DNA of 64,000 nt from DATFQI01 sp963831105 (GCA_963831105.1 CAWHOS010000003.1:1116001-1180000), one strand, 5' to 3'; shown: positions 54,040 through 63,902, counted from the stretch's first letter. Translations and numbers: made by a program. The notes: generated by a model not told the origin, from the letters alone.

Positions 54040-55142
54040 GTGCCGTGCTCGGTCGTGCGGTGCATCTGGGCCACCGCGCGGTCGTCGCGCGCGGAGAGCC
54101 GGCCGGCCCCGACCCAGGCGTAGCGGAACAGCAGCCCGGCCGCGAGGTACATGACCGACGCGAGGTGGTGCACGCCGGGGCCGCCGCGCTCGCGCGCGAA
54201 GCGCAGCGCGAGCCCGCCGCGCACCGCCCACTTGGCCGCCTTGAAGAGCTTCCCCGGCCGGCCGGTCTCCAGGCCGCTCGCCAGCGGCCCGAGCCGGCGC
54301 TCGTTGACGACCGACAGCAGCAGCTCGGCGGCCATCGCCCCGGTCTCGACCGTGCCGAGCGCGCGCCGCGTCGGGTGCCCGACGGGAAGGCCGGTGGCCA
54401 CGAGGGCGAGCCGCGTCGCCGCCGCGCCCGTCGCCGTCGCGGTCGAGACGAAGATCGGCCCGAGGAACAGCCGCGAGCGGCCCCAGACGGGCACGGCCGT
54501 CGAGGCCAGCAGCACGCCGGCGTAGGAGCCGAGATAGCCGCCGACGACCGCGTTGACGCCGCCGAGCAGCTTCGCCTCGCGGCGGCGGCCGAGCAGGTCG
54601 GCGCCGACGGCCGCGGCGGCGAGGCCGCCGAACGCGCTCAGCGTCCACGCGCCCATCGACATCGGGGAGCGCGGCTTGAAGATGCGCAGCATGTTGTAGA
54701 AGCGCTCCGGCCGGCCCAGGTCCATGACCAGCAGCGGCGGCGAGGGCATCAGCGCGGCGAGCGCCACCTTGCGCGCGACCTGGGCCGACTCCTCGTCGCC
54801 GGCGAGGTCGCAGGCGAGCGCGACGAACGACGAGCCGGCCGCGATCCCGCCGAACCAGAAGTACAGCGGCACCTCCCAGGTCCACACGGGGGCGTTGATG
54901 ACCGGCCCCTGGACCACGTCGGGCAACTCGCCGGTGCGGGCGTCGCGCGCGGCCTGCTGGATCGCCTCGATGTCGGGCACCTGCGCGCGGTAGTCGGTGT
55001 CCTCGCCGAAGAGGTAGGACCAGCGGCCGTCCTTCCACTTGCCGATGTGGAGCTCGACCTTCTCGCCGCTCTTCTCGCCGAACTCGGGCGAGGCCGGCGT
55101 GCCGACGGCGGGGCGGAAGTCCTCGGGCGGCTCGGACTTCAC
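54036..55142 (-). CDS. NrfD-type membrane subunit of the formate dehydrogenase
   Basis: 368 residues from GTG at 55142, which overlaps the stop of the iron-sulfur subunit gene (GTGA). The N-terminal 75 residues are soluble (EKVELHIGKWKDGRWSYLFGE), then about eight membrane helices of the polysulfide-reductase/NrfD family, beginning NAPVWTWEVPLYFWFGGIAAG. It replaces the cytochrome b subunit of E. coli Fdh-N: NrfD proteins bind quinone without haem and accept electrons from the partner's iron-sulfur clusters. MDLGRPERFYNMLRIFKPRSPMS is a typical NrfD stretch. Confidence 0.88.
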   Translation of the reverse strand: MKSEPPEDFRPAVGTPASPEFGEKSGEKVELHIGKWKDGRWSYLFGEDTDYRAQVPDIEAIQQAARDARTGELPDVVQGPVINAPVWTWEVPLYFWFGGIAAGSSFVALACDLAGDEESAQVARKVALAALMPSPPLLVMDLGRPERFYNMLRIFKPRSPMSMGAWTLSAFGGLAAAAVGADLLGRRREAKLLGGVNAVVGGYLGSYAGVLLASTAVPVWGRSRLFLGPIFVSTATATGAAATRLALVATGLPVGHPTRRALGTVETGAMAAELLLSVVNERRLGPLASGLETGRPGKLFKAAKWAVRGGLALRFARERGGPGVHHLASVMYLAAGLLFRYAWVGAGRLSARDDRAVAQMHRTTEHGT

Positions 55143-56035
55143 CGGGACTTCTCCCACAGGAACGCCGCGGCGACGCCGGCGGCGGCCAGCAGCCCGGCGC
55201 CCATGGCGGCGAGCGTGGCGGGCACGACGTTCTCCTGCACCGGCGACTCCGCTTGGGCGGGCAGGCCGTAGCGCTCGGGCTTCTCCGTGAGCAGGAAGAA
55301 CGCCCCGAGGCCGCCCGCGAGCTGCTCGGCGGGCGCGTCGCCGGCGCCGTAGAGGTAGGCGCCGTCGACGCCGCGCTCGTGCAGCGCCGAGACGCGGCGC
55401 TGGGCGACCTCGACGAGCTCGTCGTAGGGGCCGAACTGGATCGAGTCGGTCGGGCACGCTTTCGCGCAGGCGGGCTCCAGGCCGTCCTCGAGCCGGTCGT
55501 AGCAGAGCGTGCACTTGCCGGCGCGACCGTCCTCGGGCGCGCGGTCGACGACCCCGAACGGGCACGCGGGCACGCAGTAGCCGCAGCCGTTGCAGACGTC
55601 GGGCTGCAGCACGACGGTCTCGAACTCCGTGCGGATCAGCGCGCCCGTGGGGCACGCGTCGAGGCAGCCCGCGTTCGTGCAGTGCTTGCAGACGTCGGAC
55701 ATGAAGACCCAGTTGTCGAACGCCGCGACGGCCGCCTCGACGTCGATCGGCGAGCCGTTTCCCGCTGCGGTGGCGACGAGGTCGGGCAGCTCGTCGGCGC
55801 GCACGCCGCCGCCGGCGTCAGCGAGCTCGACGAAGCGGACGTGGCGCCACGTGTTGCCGCTGAGGCTCCCCGTCGAGTCGTAGGAGCCGCCCTTGCGGAA
55901 CGTGCCGCCGTCGGACGGGAGGTCGTTCCACTGCTTGCAGGCGACCTCGCACGCCTTGCAGCCGATGCACACCGTCGTGTCCGTGAAGAAGCCCATCCGC
56001 TGGGCGTCCGCGCGGTCGATGGCGATCTCGGTCAT
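55139..56035 (-). CDS. fdhB: formate dehydrogenase iron-sulfur subunit
   Basis: 298 residues from ATG at 56035, overlapping the alpha-subunit stop (ATGA). Four [4Fe-4S] motifs: CIGCKACEVAC, CKHCTNAGCLDAC, CNGCGYCVPAC, and CTLC with CAKAC. It carries electrons from the alpha subunit to the membrane subunit. The C-terminal hydrophobic stretch VVPATLAAMGAGLLAAAGVAAAFLW is a single membrane anchor, as in Fdh-N beta subunits. The name follows the E. coli family role. Confidence 0.93.
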   Translation of the reverse strand: MTEIAIDRADAQRMGFFTDTTVCIGCKACEVACKQWNDLPSDGGTFRKGGSYDSTGSLSGNTWRHVRFVELADAGGGVRADELPDLVATAAGNGSPIDVEAAVAAFDNWVFMSDVCKHCTNAGCLDACPTGALIRTEFETVVLQPDVCNGCGYCVPACPFGVVDRAPEDGRAGKCTLCYDRLEDGLEPACAKACPTDSIQFGPYDELVEVAQRRVSALHERGVDGAYLYGAGDAPAEQLAGGLGAFFLLTEKPERYGLPAQAESPVQENVVPATLAAMGAGLLAAAGVAAAFLWEKSR

Positions 56036-59000
56036 GACGACTCCGGGCTCTCGGACGGCGCGTCGCCCGAAGGCTCGGCGCGGCTGGCGGCGTGCTTGCC
56101 CCGCAGGCGCTCAGTGGTCTGCCCGGTGCGCCGGCCCGCGCGCACGTTGACGGCGAGCGCCTTGTCCTCCTGGATCGAGACGTTCGGATCGCCGGACATC
56201 GCGCCGAGGTCGTTGGCGGAGTCGCCGGGCGACGGCCCGCCGAAGCCCCAGTGCCACGGCAGCGCGATCTGGTGGACCTGCTTGCCGTCGACCTTCAGCG
56301 GGCGCATGCGCTCGGTCACCCGGGCGCGCGCCTCGATCTCCGCGCGGGCGGTCTCGACCACCATCCAGCCCCCGTCCTCGATGCCCTTGCGGGCGGCGAG
56401 GATCGGGTCGATCTCGGCGAACATCTCCGGCTGCAGCTCGGACAGCCACGGCAGCCAGCGGCTCATGCCGCCCGCCGTGTGGTGCTCCGTGAGCCGGAAC
56501 GTCGTGGCGACGTACGGGTAGCGCGGGTCGCCCGTGGCCTGGCGCGGGTTGTCCGGCCGGTTCCAGGTCAGCGTCGCGGGGTTGTCGTCGAGCTCCGGGT
56601 AGAGCAGGTTCGGCATCGGCGACTCGTACGGCTCGTAGTGGGTCGGCATCGGGCCGTCCATCAGGCCGGCGGGCGAGTACAGCCAGCCCTTGCCGTCGGC
56701 CATCATCATGAAGGGGTCGGTGCCCGCGATCGCCCCCATGCCCTTCGCGTCGGGCTCGGGCTTGTAGGAGGGCTGCTTGTCGGGCGGGAAGTCGGGCACG
56801 TCGTAGCCCGTCCACTTGCCCTCGTCCTCGTCCCACCAGACGAGCTTCTTGCGCTCCGACCACGGGCGGCCCTGCGGGTCGGCCGACGCGCGGTTGTAGA
56901 GGATGCGGCGGTTCGCGGGCCACGCCCACGCCCACTCGGGCGAGACCCAGCCGCCCTCGGCGTCCAGGTCGCCGGGGTCGCGCCGGCGCGTCTGGTTGAC
57001 GCCGTCCTTGTAACAGCCGGCGTAGATCCAGCAGCCCGAGGCGGTCGAGCCGTCCTCCTTGAGCTCGCCGAAGCCGGCGACCGGCTCGCCCGAGGCGATG
57101 TCGAAGCCGCCGATCTCCTTCAGCACCGCCTCGGCGTCGGGCTCGCGGATCGGGCCGTGCTCGGGGTAGTCCCAGGTGAGGTTGACGATCGGCCAGTCGC
57201 GGCCGGCCTTCGAGCCCGCGTAGTGGCGCTGGACGCGCTTGAACAGGTGGTGCATGAACCACAGCTCCGAGCGCGCGTCGCCCGGCGGGTCGAGCGCCTT
57301 GTCGTGCCACTGCAGCAGCCGCTGGGTGTTGGTGAAGTGGCCGTCCTTCTCCACGTGCGATGCGGCCGGCATCAGGAAGACCTCCGTCTGGATGTCCTCC
57401 GTGCGCAGCTCGCCCGACTTGACCTCGGGCGCGTCGCGCCAGAACGTCGCCGTCTCGAGCTCGGCGAGGTCGCGGACCACCAGCCACTTCAGGTGGGAGA
57501 GCGCGCGCCGCTGCAGGCCCGCGTGGGTGCTGCCGACGGCCGGGTTCTGGCCCATCACGAGCAGCCCGTCGAGGCCGCCGTCGTAGGCCCGCAGCATCGT
57601 CGGGAAGTGCGAGTGGTTGCCCGTGATCTTCGGCAGGTGGTGGAAGCCGTAGCCGTTGTCCTCCGTCGCCGCGTCGCCGAAGTAGGCCTTCAGCAGCGAG
57701 ACGATGTACTTGTCGAAGTGCGACCACCAGCCCTTGTCGGAGGCGTTGGAGGCCACGTAGTCGGACAGCGTGAGCTCGCCCTGGCGCGCCTTGGGCATCG
57801 GCAGGTAGCCCGGCAGCAGGTCGTAGAGCGTCGGGATGTCGGTCGAGCCCTGGATCGACGCGTGCCCGCGCATCGCCATGATCCCGCCGCCCGGCCGGCC
57901 CATGTTGCCGAGCAGCAGCTGGAGGATCGCGGCCGCGCGGATCATCTGAACGCCGGCGTTGTGCTGGGTCCAGCCGAGCGCGTAACAGAACATCGCCGTC
58001 TTCTCGCGGCCCGAGTTCTGCACCAGCAGGCGGGCGACCTTCAGGAACTCCTCCTCGGGCACGCCGCAGATGCGCGAGACCATCTCGGGCGTGTAGCGCG
58101 CGTAGTGGCGCATCAGCTGCCGGAAGACGGTGCGCGGGTGCTCGAGCGTCTCGTCGCGCTTGGGCTGGCCCTCCATCATCCCGGCGCCCTGGTGCTCCGT
58201 GAACGCCTGCGTGGCGTGCTCGCGCTGGCCGGCCGGTGAGGCGATCGAGCCGCCCTCGTAGCTCCAGGCGTTGGGGTCGTAGGTCTTGGTCTCCGGGTCC
58301 CAGCCCGAGAAGAAGCCGCCGAGGTCCTCCGGGCCCTTGAAGTCCTCGTTCACGAGCGTCGCGGCGTTCGTGTAGTTGAGGACGTACTCCTTGAAGTAGG
58401 AGTCCGTGTCGAGCACGTAGCGGATCAGCCCGCCGAGGAACGCGATGTCCGAGCCCGCGCGGATCGGCACGTGGATGTCGGCCATCGCGCTCGTGCGCGA
58501 GAAGCGGGGGTCGACGTGGATGAGCGTCGCGCCGCGCTCGCGCGCCTTCATCGCCCAGCGGAAGCCGACGGGGTGCGCCTCAGCGAGGCTCGAGCCCTGG
58601 ATCCAGATCAGGTCGGAGTTCTGGAGGTCCTGCTGGAAGTTGGTGGCGCCGCCGCGCCCGAACGTGGTCCCCAGACCGGGGACGGTGGAGGAGTGTCATA
58701 TGCGCGCCTGGTTCTCGATCTGGATCGCGCCCATGGCCGTGAAGGCCTTCTTGATGAGGTAGTTCTCCTCGTTGTCGAGCGTCGCGCCGCCGAGGTGGGC
58801 GAACCCCATCGTGCGGTCCACGCGGAAGCCCTCGTCGTCCGTGTCCTGCCAGCCGCTCTCGCGGGCGGCGATCAGGCGCTCGGCGATCATGTCCATCGCC
58901 GTCTCGAGCTCGAGCTCCTCCCACTCGGTCCCGCCCGGCCGGCGGTACTTGACCTTCGTGAGCCGCCCGGGCGCCATCACGAGCTGGCGCGAGGCGCTGC

Positions 59001-59259
59001 CCTTCGGGCACAGCGTGCCCTGGTTGATCGGCGAGCGGGGGTTGCCCTCGATGTCGACGAGCTCCCCGTCGCGCGTGTAGACGACCTGGCCGCAGCCGAC
59101 GGCGCAGTAGGGGCAGATCGACTCCGTGGCCTTCAGCCCGGCGATCCGGGCGCCGGCCTTCTTGGTCTTCTTGGAGGCGGCGCGCGGGCCCATGCCCCAG
59201 TCGGCGGCGCGCCCGATCAGCGGGAGGTCGCGCACGCGCTGGAAGCTCTTGGGTCGCAT
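56032..59259 (-). CDS. fdhA: formate dehydrogenase alpha subunit, selenocysteine-containing
   Basis: 1,075 residues from ATG at 59259 with one in-frame UGA at 58698-58696 read as selenocysteine 188. The context NQARI-Sec-HSSTVPGLG matches Fdh-N/Fdh-O alpha subunits (NQARV-Sec-H), and coding continues without a break on both sides. A [4Fe-4S] site lies at Cys49, 52, 56 and 84; the bis-MGD molybdenum or tungsten site is in the body. HPVGFRWAMKARERG follows the Sec loop. No twin-arginine signal is seen, so the active site may face the cytoplasm. It oxidises formate to CO2. Reading it as two genes would be wrong. Confidence 0.94.
58667..58683 (-). promoter_or_regulatory. bacterial SECIS hairpin for selenocysteine insertion
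   Basis: On the coding strand, 12 nt after the UGA, gtcccc - ggtct - ggggac forms a perfect 6-bp stem. The apical loop is GGUCU, the SelB-binding loop of the E. coli fdhF SECIS, at a similar distance from the UGA. The usual bulged U is not obvious. This is the positional signal that recodes UGA as selenocysteine. Confidence 0.88.
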
Positions 59260-60668
59260 CACACCTCTTGGACTTGGAACAGGCTCGTCGTCCCGGGGCG
59301 CCCGGAGGGGAGCCCTGCCGTGATCCCTACCCGATCGCCGGGCTTGACCCAACCCAGCTCGACGACTCGGCGCGCAGACGCGGCGATCAGCTCCTCCGTG
59401 GTCTCCCAGCGGCGCATCGAGCCCGCCTGCACGCCCCACATCAGCCCGCAGCGGCGGACGGTCTCGCGGCCGGGCGAGAGCGCGTAGATCGGCACGGTCG
59501 GCCGGTGCGCGGAGATCAGCCGCGCGCTGCGCCCCGACAGCGTCGGGCAGACGAGCGCCTTGAGACCGAGCTCGTGCGCGGCGCGGCAGGCGGAGTAGGC
59601 GATCGTGTACGCGGGGTCGCGGCGGTCGCGGCGCACGCGCTTCTCGTTCCACTCGCGGTAGGGCGCGGTGAGCTCCGTGCGCTCGGCGACGGCGGCCAGC
59701 ATCGCGACCGCCTCGACGGGGTACTGCCCGACGGCGCTCTCCTGGGAGAGCATCACCGCGTCGGTGCCGTCGAGGATCGCGTTCGCGACGTCGGTGACCT
59801 CGGCGCGGGTCGGGCGCGAGGAGGACACCATCGAGTCGAGCATCTGCGTCGCGGTGATCGATGGCCGCGCGAGCGCGCCGGCGAGCGCGATCACCTGCTT
59901 CTGCACGATCGGGACCTCCTCGATGCGCATCTCGATGCCGAGGTCGCCGCGGGCGACCATCACGCAGTCGGCGGCGCGCACGATCTCCTCCGCGCGCTGG
60001 ACGGCCTGCGGCTTCTCGATCTTGGCGATCAGCGGCAGCCGCGTGTGCTTGCGCAGGGCCGTGACGTCCTCGGCGCGGCGCACGAACGACAGCGCCACGA
60101 GGTCGACGCCGATCCGCTCGCCCGTGCGCACGTGGTCGAGGTCCTCCTCGGGCACGGAGGGCAGCGCGGCGGTCTCGCCCGGGATGTTCAGGCCCTGGCG
60201 CGAGGCGACCGTGCCGCCGACCTCGACCTCGGCGTCGATCTCGCCGTCGCCCGGGCGGGTCGCGCTCACCCGCAGGCGGACGGCGCCGTCGGCCAGGTAC
60301 ATCACCTCGCCGGCCTCGACGGTGTCGGCCAGCCCGGCCCACGTGATGTACATCCGGCGGGCGTCGCCGTCCGAGGCGTTCTCGCCGCAGACGAACGTCA
60401 CGTCGTCGCCGGGCTTGAGCTCGGCGATCCCGTCGGTGAGCGGGCCGATCCGCAGCTTCGGGCCGGGCAGGTCCTGCAGCACCGCGACCTGGCGGCCGGC
60501 GCGGCCGGCCGCCTGGCGCACGAGCGACGCGGTCTCCGCGTGCTCCTCCGCGCTGCCGTGGGAGAAGTTCAGGCGGGCGACGTCCATCCCCGCCTCGACC
60601 ATGCGGACCAGCACCTCGGGGTCACGAGATGCGGGTCCGATGGTCGCGACGATCTTCGTGCGGCGCAT
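59259..60668 (-). CDS. pyk: pyruvate kinase
   Basis: 469 residues. It transfers phosphate from phosphoenolpyruvate to ADP. Family motifs are complete: ARLNFSHGS at the N-terminus, IAKIEKPQAV (catalytic Lys and Mg ligand Glu), CVMVARGDLGIE and TQMLDSMVSSSRPTRAEVTDVANA. The C-terminal allosteric domain is present. Its TGA stop overlaps the ATG of fdhA (ATGA), so the glycolytic enzyme and the formate dehydrogenase are translated from a single message. The start at 60668 gives the standard RRTKIVATIGPAS opening. Confidence 0.96.
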   Translation of the reverse strand: MRRTKIVATIGPASRDPEVLVRMVEAGMDVARLNFSHGSAEEHAETASLVRQAAGRAGRQVAVLQDLPGPKLRIGPLTDGIAELKPGDDVTFVCGENASDGDARRMYITWAGLADTVEAGEVMYLADGAVRLRVSATRPGDGEIDAEVEVGGTVASRQGLNIPGETAALPSVPEEDLDHVRTGERIGVDLVALSFVRRAEDVTALRKHTRLPLIAKIEKPQAVQRAEEIVRAADCVMVARGDLGIEMRIEEVPIVQKQVIALAGALARPSITATQMLDSMVSSSRPTRAEVTDVANAILDGTDAVMLSQESAVGQYPVEAVAMLAAVAERTELTAPYREWNEKRVRRDRRDPAYTIAYSACRAAHELGLKALVCPTLSGRSARLISAHRPTVPIYALSPGRETVRRCGLMWGVQAGSMRRWETTEELIAASARRVVELGWVKPGDRVGITAGLPSGRPGTTSLFQVQEV

Positions 60669-60725
60669 TCCGACGCCGCAACTTAGCTCGTGAGCCCGTC
60701 CGCGGGTCCCACGGCCGCACGGACC

Positions 60726-62159
60726 TCACTGCGCGAGGTCGACGTACCTCGGCAGCGTGAACGTGGGGAACACCTTCGGGTTGGTCGTGTACTTGCGCAC
60801 GCGCGTCTGGAGCCGGTAGGCGGCCGCCTGGCTGCTCGGCGGCCCGGCGAGCGTGACGCGGAACGCGCCGCTGGCGCGGGGCTTGAACCGCTTGACGACG
60901 CGGTAGCTGCCGCACGACAGCCGGCGCTTGACGATCACCTCGCGGACCGGCTGGCCGAGCGGGCGCACGATCCGCCCCGCGATCGTGACGCGGCGCCCCT
61001 TCACGGTCGTGCTCGAGACGAGCATCCGCCGCACGAGCTTCAGCCGCAGGCTCTTCTCCTTGGCGATCTCGGCGCGGTAGCGGGCGCGGTTGGTGGCGCG
61101 CAGCCTCGGCGGCGGGAGCTTCGCGGTGGCCTGGAAGAGGCCGCTGCTGCGCACCCGCGGGCGCGCGACGACCTTGCCGGAGGCGCTGAAGCGGATCTTC
61201 ACCCGCCGGCCCGCGTAGCGCCGGTTGGCGGCGCCGAACAGCCGCACCTTGCCCTTGGAGCGCAGGACGTCGATCAGCACGATCCGGCGCGACGTGCACT
61301 CCAGCGCGAGGTCGGCGACGCCGCCGCAGTTGACGTTCGCGGCGCCGACGATCGCCTCGCCGGCGGTGAGGTCGAGGACGTTCTGGCCGCCGAGCGTGAT
61401 CTTCACGTCGAGCGCGTGCTGCACGAGCCGGCCGCCCCCGGTGGTCTGGCGGCCCGGCTCGACGCGCACGGTCGCGGCGGCGGCCGGCACGGAGATCGTG
61501 GGCAGGTCGTCGAGGACCGGCTGCAGCAGCGTGATGTCGACGCCGGGCACGCCGAGCTGGGCGGGCGAGAGGTCCGACGGGTCGATGCTCGTCGAATCCG
61601 TCAAGTTGATCGTCCGCGAGGTGATGCGGTCGACGGGCAGCTCGGTGCCGAGCACGGTGACGCCCAGCACGGACGAGGTGCCGGTCAGCCGCGGCGTGCC
61701 GCTGACGCAGCGCCCGGTCGCCTCGGCTCGCAGCGCGCGGAGGTTCACCAGGTCGCCGTTGAAGGTCGGCAGCAGCGACCGGGCGACGGCCCGGATGTCG
61801 ATCGTGCCGACGCCCGGGACGGTCTGCGGTCCCGGCAGCGCGCTGAGGTCGGGCGGCGGGATCGGGATCGGCAGTCCCGCGATCGCGAGCGAGCCGAGCC
61901 CGGCGGCCGCGCTGGCCGTCTGCGCCGATGGCGTGCCCGTGGCGGGCTCGAGACCGGTGGTGGCGCTCAGCAGCGTGCCGGTGACGGGCAGCGGCGTGGC
62001 GGGGAAGTTCCCGCCGGCCTGCGCGGCCTTGCAGGCCGGCGCGCCGCGGTTCGCGGTGACCGGCTCGGTCTTCGGGCTCGGGCCGAGCGTGACGGCGAGG
62101 GCGCTGGACTCGCAGGCCCAGCCTTGCGCCGAGGCGGAGGCCGGCAGCGCGAGAATCAA
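60726..62159 (-). CDS. secreted protein of unknown function with uncertain start
   Basis: 477 residues from TTG at 62159, the only start codon in this frame. That leaves a short signal (ILALPASASAQG). Upstream in frame the sequence codes RRAAVPVVAFFLLILALPA, a complete signal core with basic n-region, but no ATG, GTG or TTG precedes it. An indel or base change before the n-region is likely. The mature part opens with WACESSALAV, has two Cys pairs and ends in a basic, repeat-poor region (RKYTTNPKVFPTFTLPRY). No known domain. Confidence 0.7.
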   Translation of the reverse strand: MILALPASASAQGWACESSALAVTLGPSPKTEPVTANRGAPACKAAQAGGNFPATPLPVTGTLLSATTGLEPATGTPSAQTASAAAGLGSLAIAGLPIPIPPPDLSALPGPQTVPGVGTIDIRAVARSLLPTFNGDLVNLRALRAEATGRCVSGTPRLTGTSSVLGVTVLGTELPVDRITSRTINLTDSTSIDPSDLSPAQLGVPGVDITLLQPVLDDLPTISVPAAAATVRVEPGRQTTGGGRLVQHALDVKITLGGQNVLDLTAGEAIVGAANVNCGGVADLALECTSRRIVLIDVLRSKGKVRLFGAANRRYAGRRVKIRFSASGKVVARPRVRSSGLFQATAKLPPPRLRATNRARYRAEIAKEKSLRLKLVRRMLVSSTTVKGRRVTIAGRIVRPLGQPVREVIVKRRLSCGSYRVVKRFKPRASGAFRVTLAGPPSSQAAAYRLQTRVRKYTTNPKVFPTFTLPRYVDLAQ

Positions 62160-62253
62160 GAGGAAGAAGGCGACGACGGGTACGGCCGCACGACGGAGTC
62201 CGGGATCGAGGCATCCCCGGCTTGTAGCACGCGTGGGCGTGGCGCAACCCCGC

Positions 62254-62823
62254 TCAGGCGAGCGGGCGCCAGCCGTGCAGCACCTCGCGGGTATCGCGGT
62301 CGAACGCGAACCAGTGTCCCTGGCCGGGCTGGTCCTCGGCGCGGTGGATGGCGGTGGCCTTGAGCTGGCACAGCAGCAGCGTGCCGACGCCGCCGTGGGA
62401 GACGATCGCCACGTCGCCCTCGGCGGGCGACCGCGCGAGCACGGTCTCCAGCGCGTCGGCGATCCGCTCCTGCGCGGCCGCCGCCGTCTCCCAGCCGCGG
62501 TGCGAGAGCAGCGGCTCGCCGAAGAAGGCGTGCACCGCCGGCTCGAACAGCTCCGGCGGCAGGTAGCCCGTGGAGGAGCGGTCGTTCTCGGCGAGCTGCT
62601 CGAGCGTGCTCGCGGACAGGCCGAGCTGGGAGGCGAGGATCGCCGCCGCGTCGGCCGCCTTGCGCTCGCGGCTCGACCACACCGCGCGGACCTCGCGCAC
62701 CTCCGGGCCCTCGGCGAACTGGCGCATGCGCTCGCGCCCGCGCGCCGTCAGCTCCCAGTCGCCCACGGGCACGGCGGGGTCGGCCTCGACCTCCGGGTGG
62801 GTGATGAACAGGACGCGGCTCAC
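62254..62823 (-). CDS. histidine phosphatase (phosphoglycerate mutase) superfamily protein
   Basis: 189 residues, GTG at 62823 overlapping the aminopeptidase stop (GTGA). The opening VLFITHPEVEADP has a THPE motif where the family has R-H-G; the catalytic Arg of RHG is missing. Later WSSRERKAADAAAILA and AIVSHGGVGTLLL provide the second Arg and His. Members dephosphorylate sugars, proteins or nucleotides. The changed RHG motif suggests altered or lost activity, or a subgroup with a different first motif. Confidence 0.82.
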   Translation of the reverse strand: MSRVLFITHPEVEADPAVPVGDWELTARGRERMRQFAEGPEVREVRAVWSSRERKAADAAAILASQLGLSASTLEQLAENDRSSTGYLPPELFEPAVHAFFGEPLLSHRGWETAAAAQERIADALETVLARSPAEGDVAIVSHGGVGTLLLCQLKATAIHRAEDQPGQGHWFAFDRDTREVLHGWRPLA

Positions 62824-63902
62824 ACGAGGAAGCGGCCGTCGCGCTGGATCGGCTCGCCGTCGGCGTAGAGCGTGCCGCCGCGGCGCAGGTCGCAGATCAT
62901 GTCCCAGTGGACCGCGGACTCGTTGGTGCCGCCGGTCTCCGGATACGAGCGGCCGACCGCCAGGTGCACGGTCCCGCCGATCTTCTCGTCGAACAGGATC
63001 GCGCCGACGGGGCGGTCGATCCCGAAGTTGGTGCCGATCCCGATCTCGCCCAGCCGGGCAGCGCCGTCGTCGGTGGCCAGCGTCGCCTTGAGGTACTCCT
63101 CGCCGCGCTCGGCGCGCGCCGCCACCACGCGGCCCTCGCGGAACTCGAGCTCGATCCCGTCGACCTCGACGCCGCGCGGGCTCGACGGGATCGTGAAGCG
63201 GATGCGCCCCTCGGCGCTCGTCTCCAGCGGCCCCGTGAAGACCTCGCCGGAGGGCATGTTGCGCTTGCCGTCGGAGTTGACCCACGTGCGGCCCTCGACC
63301 GACAGCACCAGGTCGGTGCCCTCCGCCTCGATCCGCAGCTCGCGGGCGGGCGTCAGGCGCTCGATCAGCCGTGCCTGGAAGTGGCGCAGCTCGCTCCAGG
63401 CGGCGGTCGCGTCGCCGCGGTCGAGGAACAGCGCGCGGCGGACGAAGGCCGCGAACTCCGTCGTGCCCATGCCCGCCTGCTGCGCGCCGGCCGCCGTCGG
63501 CCACAGCGTCAGGCACCAGCGCCGCGCCAGCGCGGCCTCGCGCACGGGCGCGCGGGCACGCGCCGCGCGCGCCATCCGCGCCGCGTCGACGTGCGCGAGC
63601 GAGCGCGTGTTGGCCGGCGCCTGGATGCCGATCGAGGCGTCCGTGGCCTGCGCCTCGGCCAGCTCGGCGGCGGCGAAGCCGTCGAGGTGGGCGTCGCGGG
63701 CGTGCTGCCAGAAGCCCTCGTCGGCGCCCGGCAGCTCCGTGCGGATCAGCGGCCACGCCTCGCGCACGAGCAGCTCCTCCTGCAGCGCGAGCATCAGCGG
63801 CGCGGCCAGCGTGCTCGAGCGCACGACGACCTGCTGGCCGGCCTGCACGTCGAGGCAGTAGTCGCACAGCAGCGCCGCGAAGCGCGCGGGGTCGGGCGCC
63901 AT
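62820..63902 (-). CDS. M29 family aminopeptidase
   Basis: 360 residues from ATG at 63902. Thermophilic-type metalloaminopeptidase (AmpS/PepS). The metal ligands of the family are visible: Glu in MPSGEVFTGP, Glu at the ELEFREGRV region, His/Tyr/Asp in ESAVHWDMICDL, and GTNFGIDRP before it. It removes N-terminal residues from peptides with zinc or cobalt. It lies in a run with the upstream gene (TGATG overlap at 63902) and the histidine phosphatase downstream. Confidence 0.93.
   Translation of the reverse strand: MAPDPARFAALLCDYCLDVQAGQQVVVRSSTLAAPLMLALQEELLVREAWPLIRTELPGADEGFWQHARDAHLDGFAAAELAEAQATDASIGIQAPANTRSLAHVDAARMARAARARAPVREAALARRWCLTLWPTAAGAQQAGMGTTEFAAFVRRALFLDRGDATAAWSELRHFQARLIERLTPARELRIEAEGTDLVLSVEGRTWVNSDGKRNMPSGEVFTGPLETSAEGRIRFTIPSSPRGVEVDGIELEFREGRVVAARAERGEEYLKATLATDDGAARLGEIGIGTNFGIDRPVGAILFDEKIGGTVHLAVGRSYPETGGTNESAVHWDMICDLRRGGTLYADGEPIQRDGRFLV

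Noticed and set aside
59160..59259. Twin-arginine export signal on the formate dehydrogenase alpha subunit
   Set aside because: The first 45 residues contain no RRxF-type motif and no hydrophobic core, unlike E. coli FdnG.
56032..60342. Formate dehydrogenase alpha read as two genes or a pseudogene
   Set aside because: The only interruption is one UGA at the Sec position with a SECIS hairpin after it; coding is continuous on both sides.
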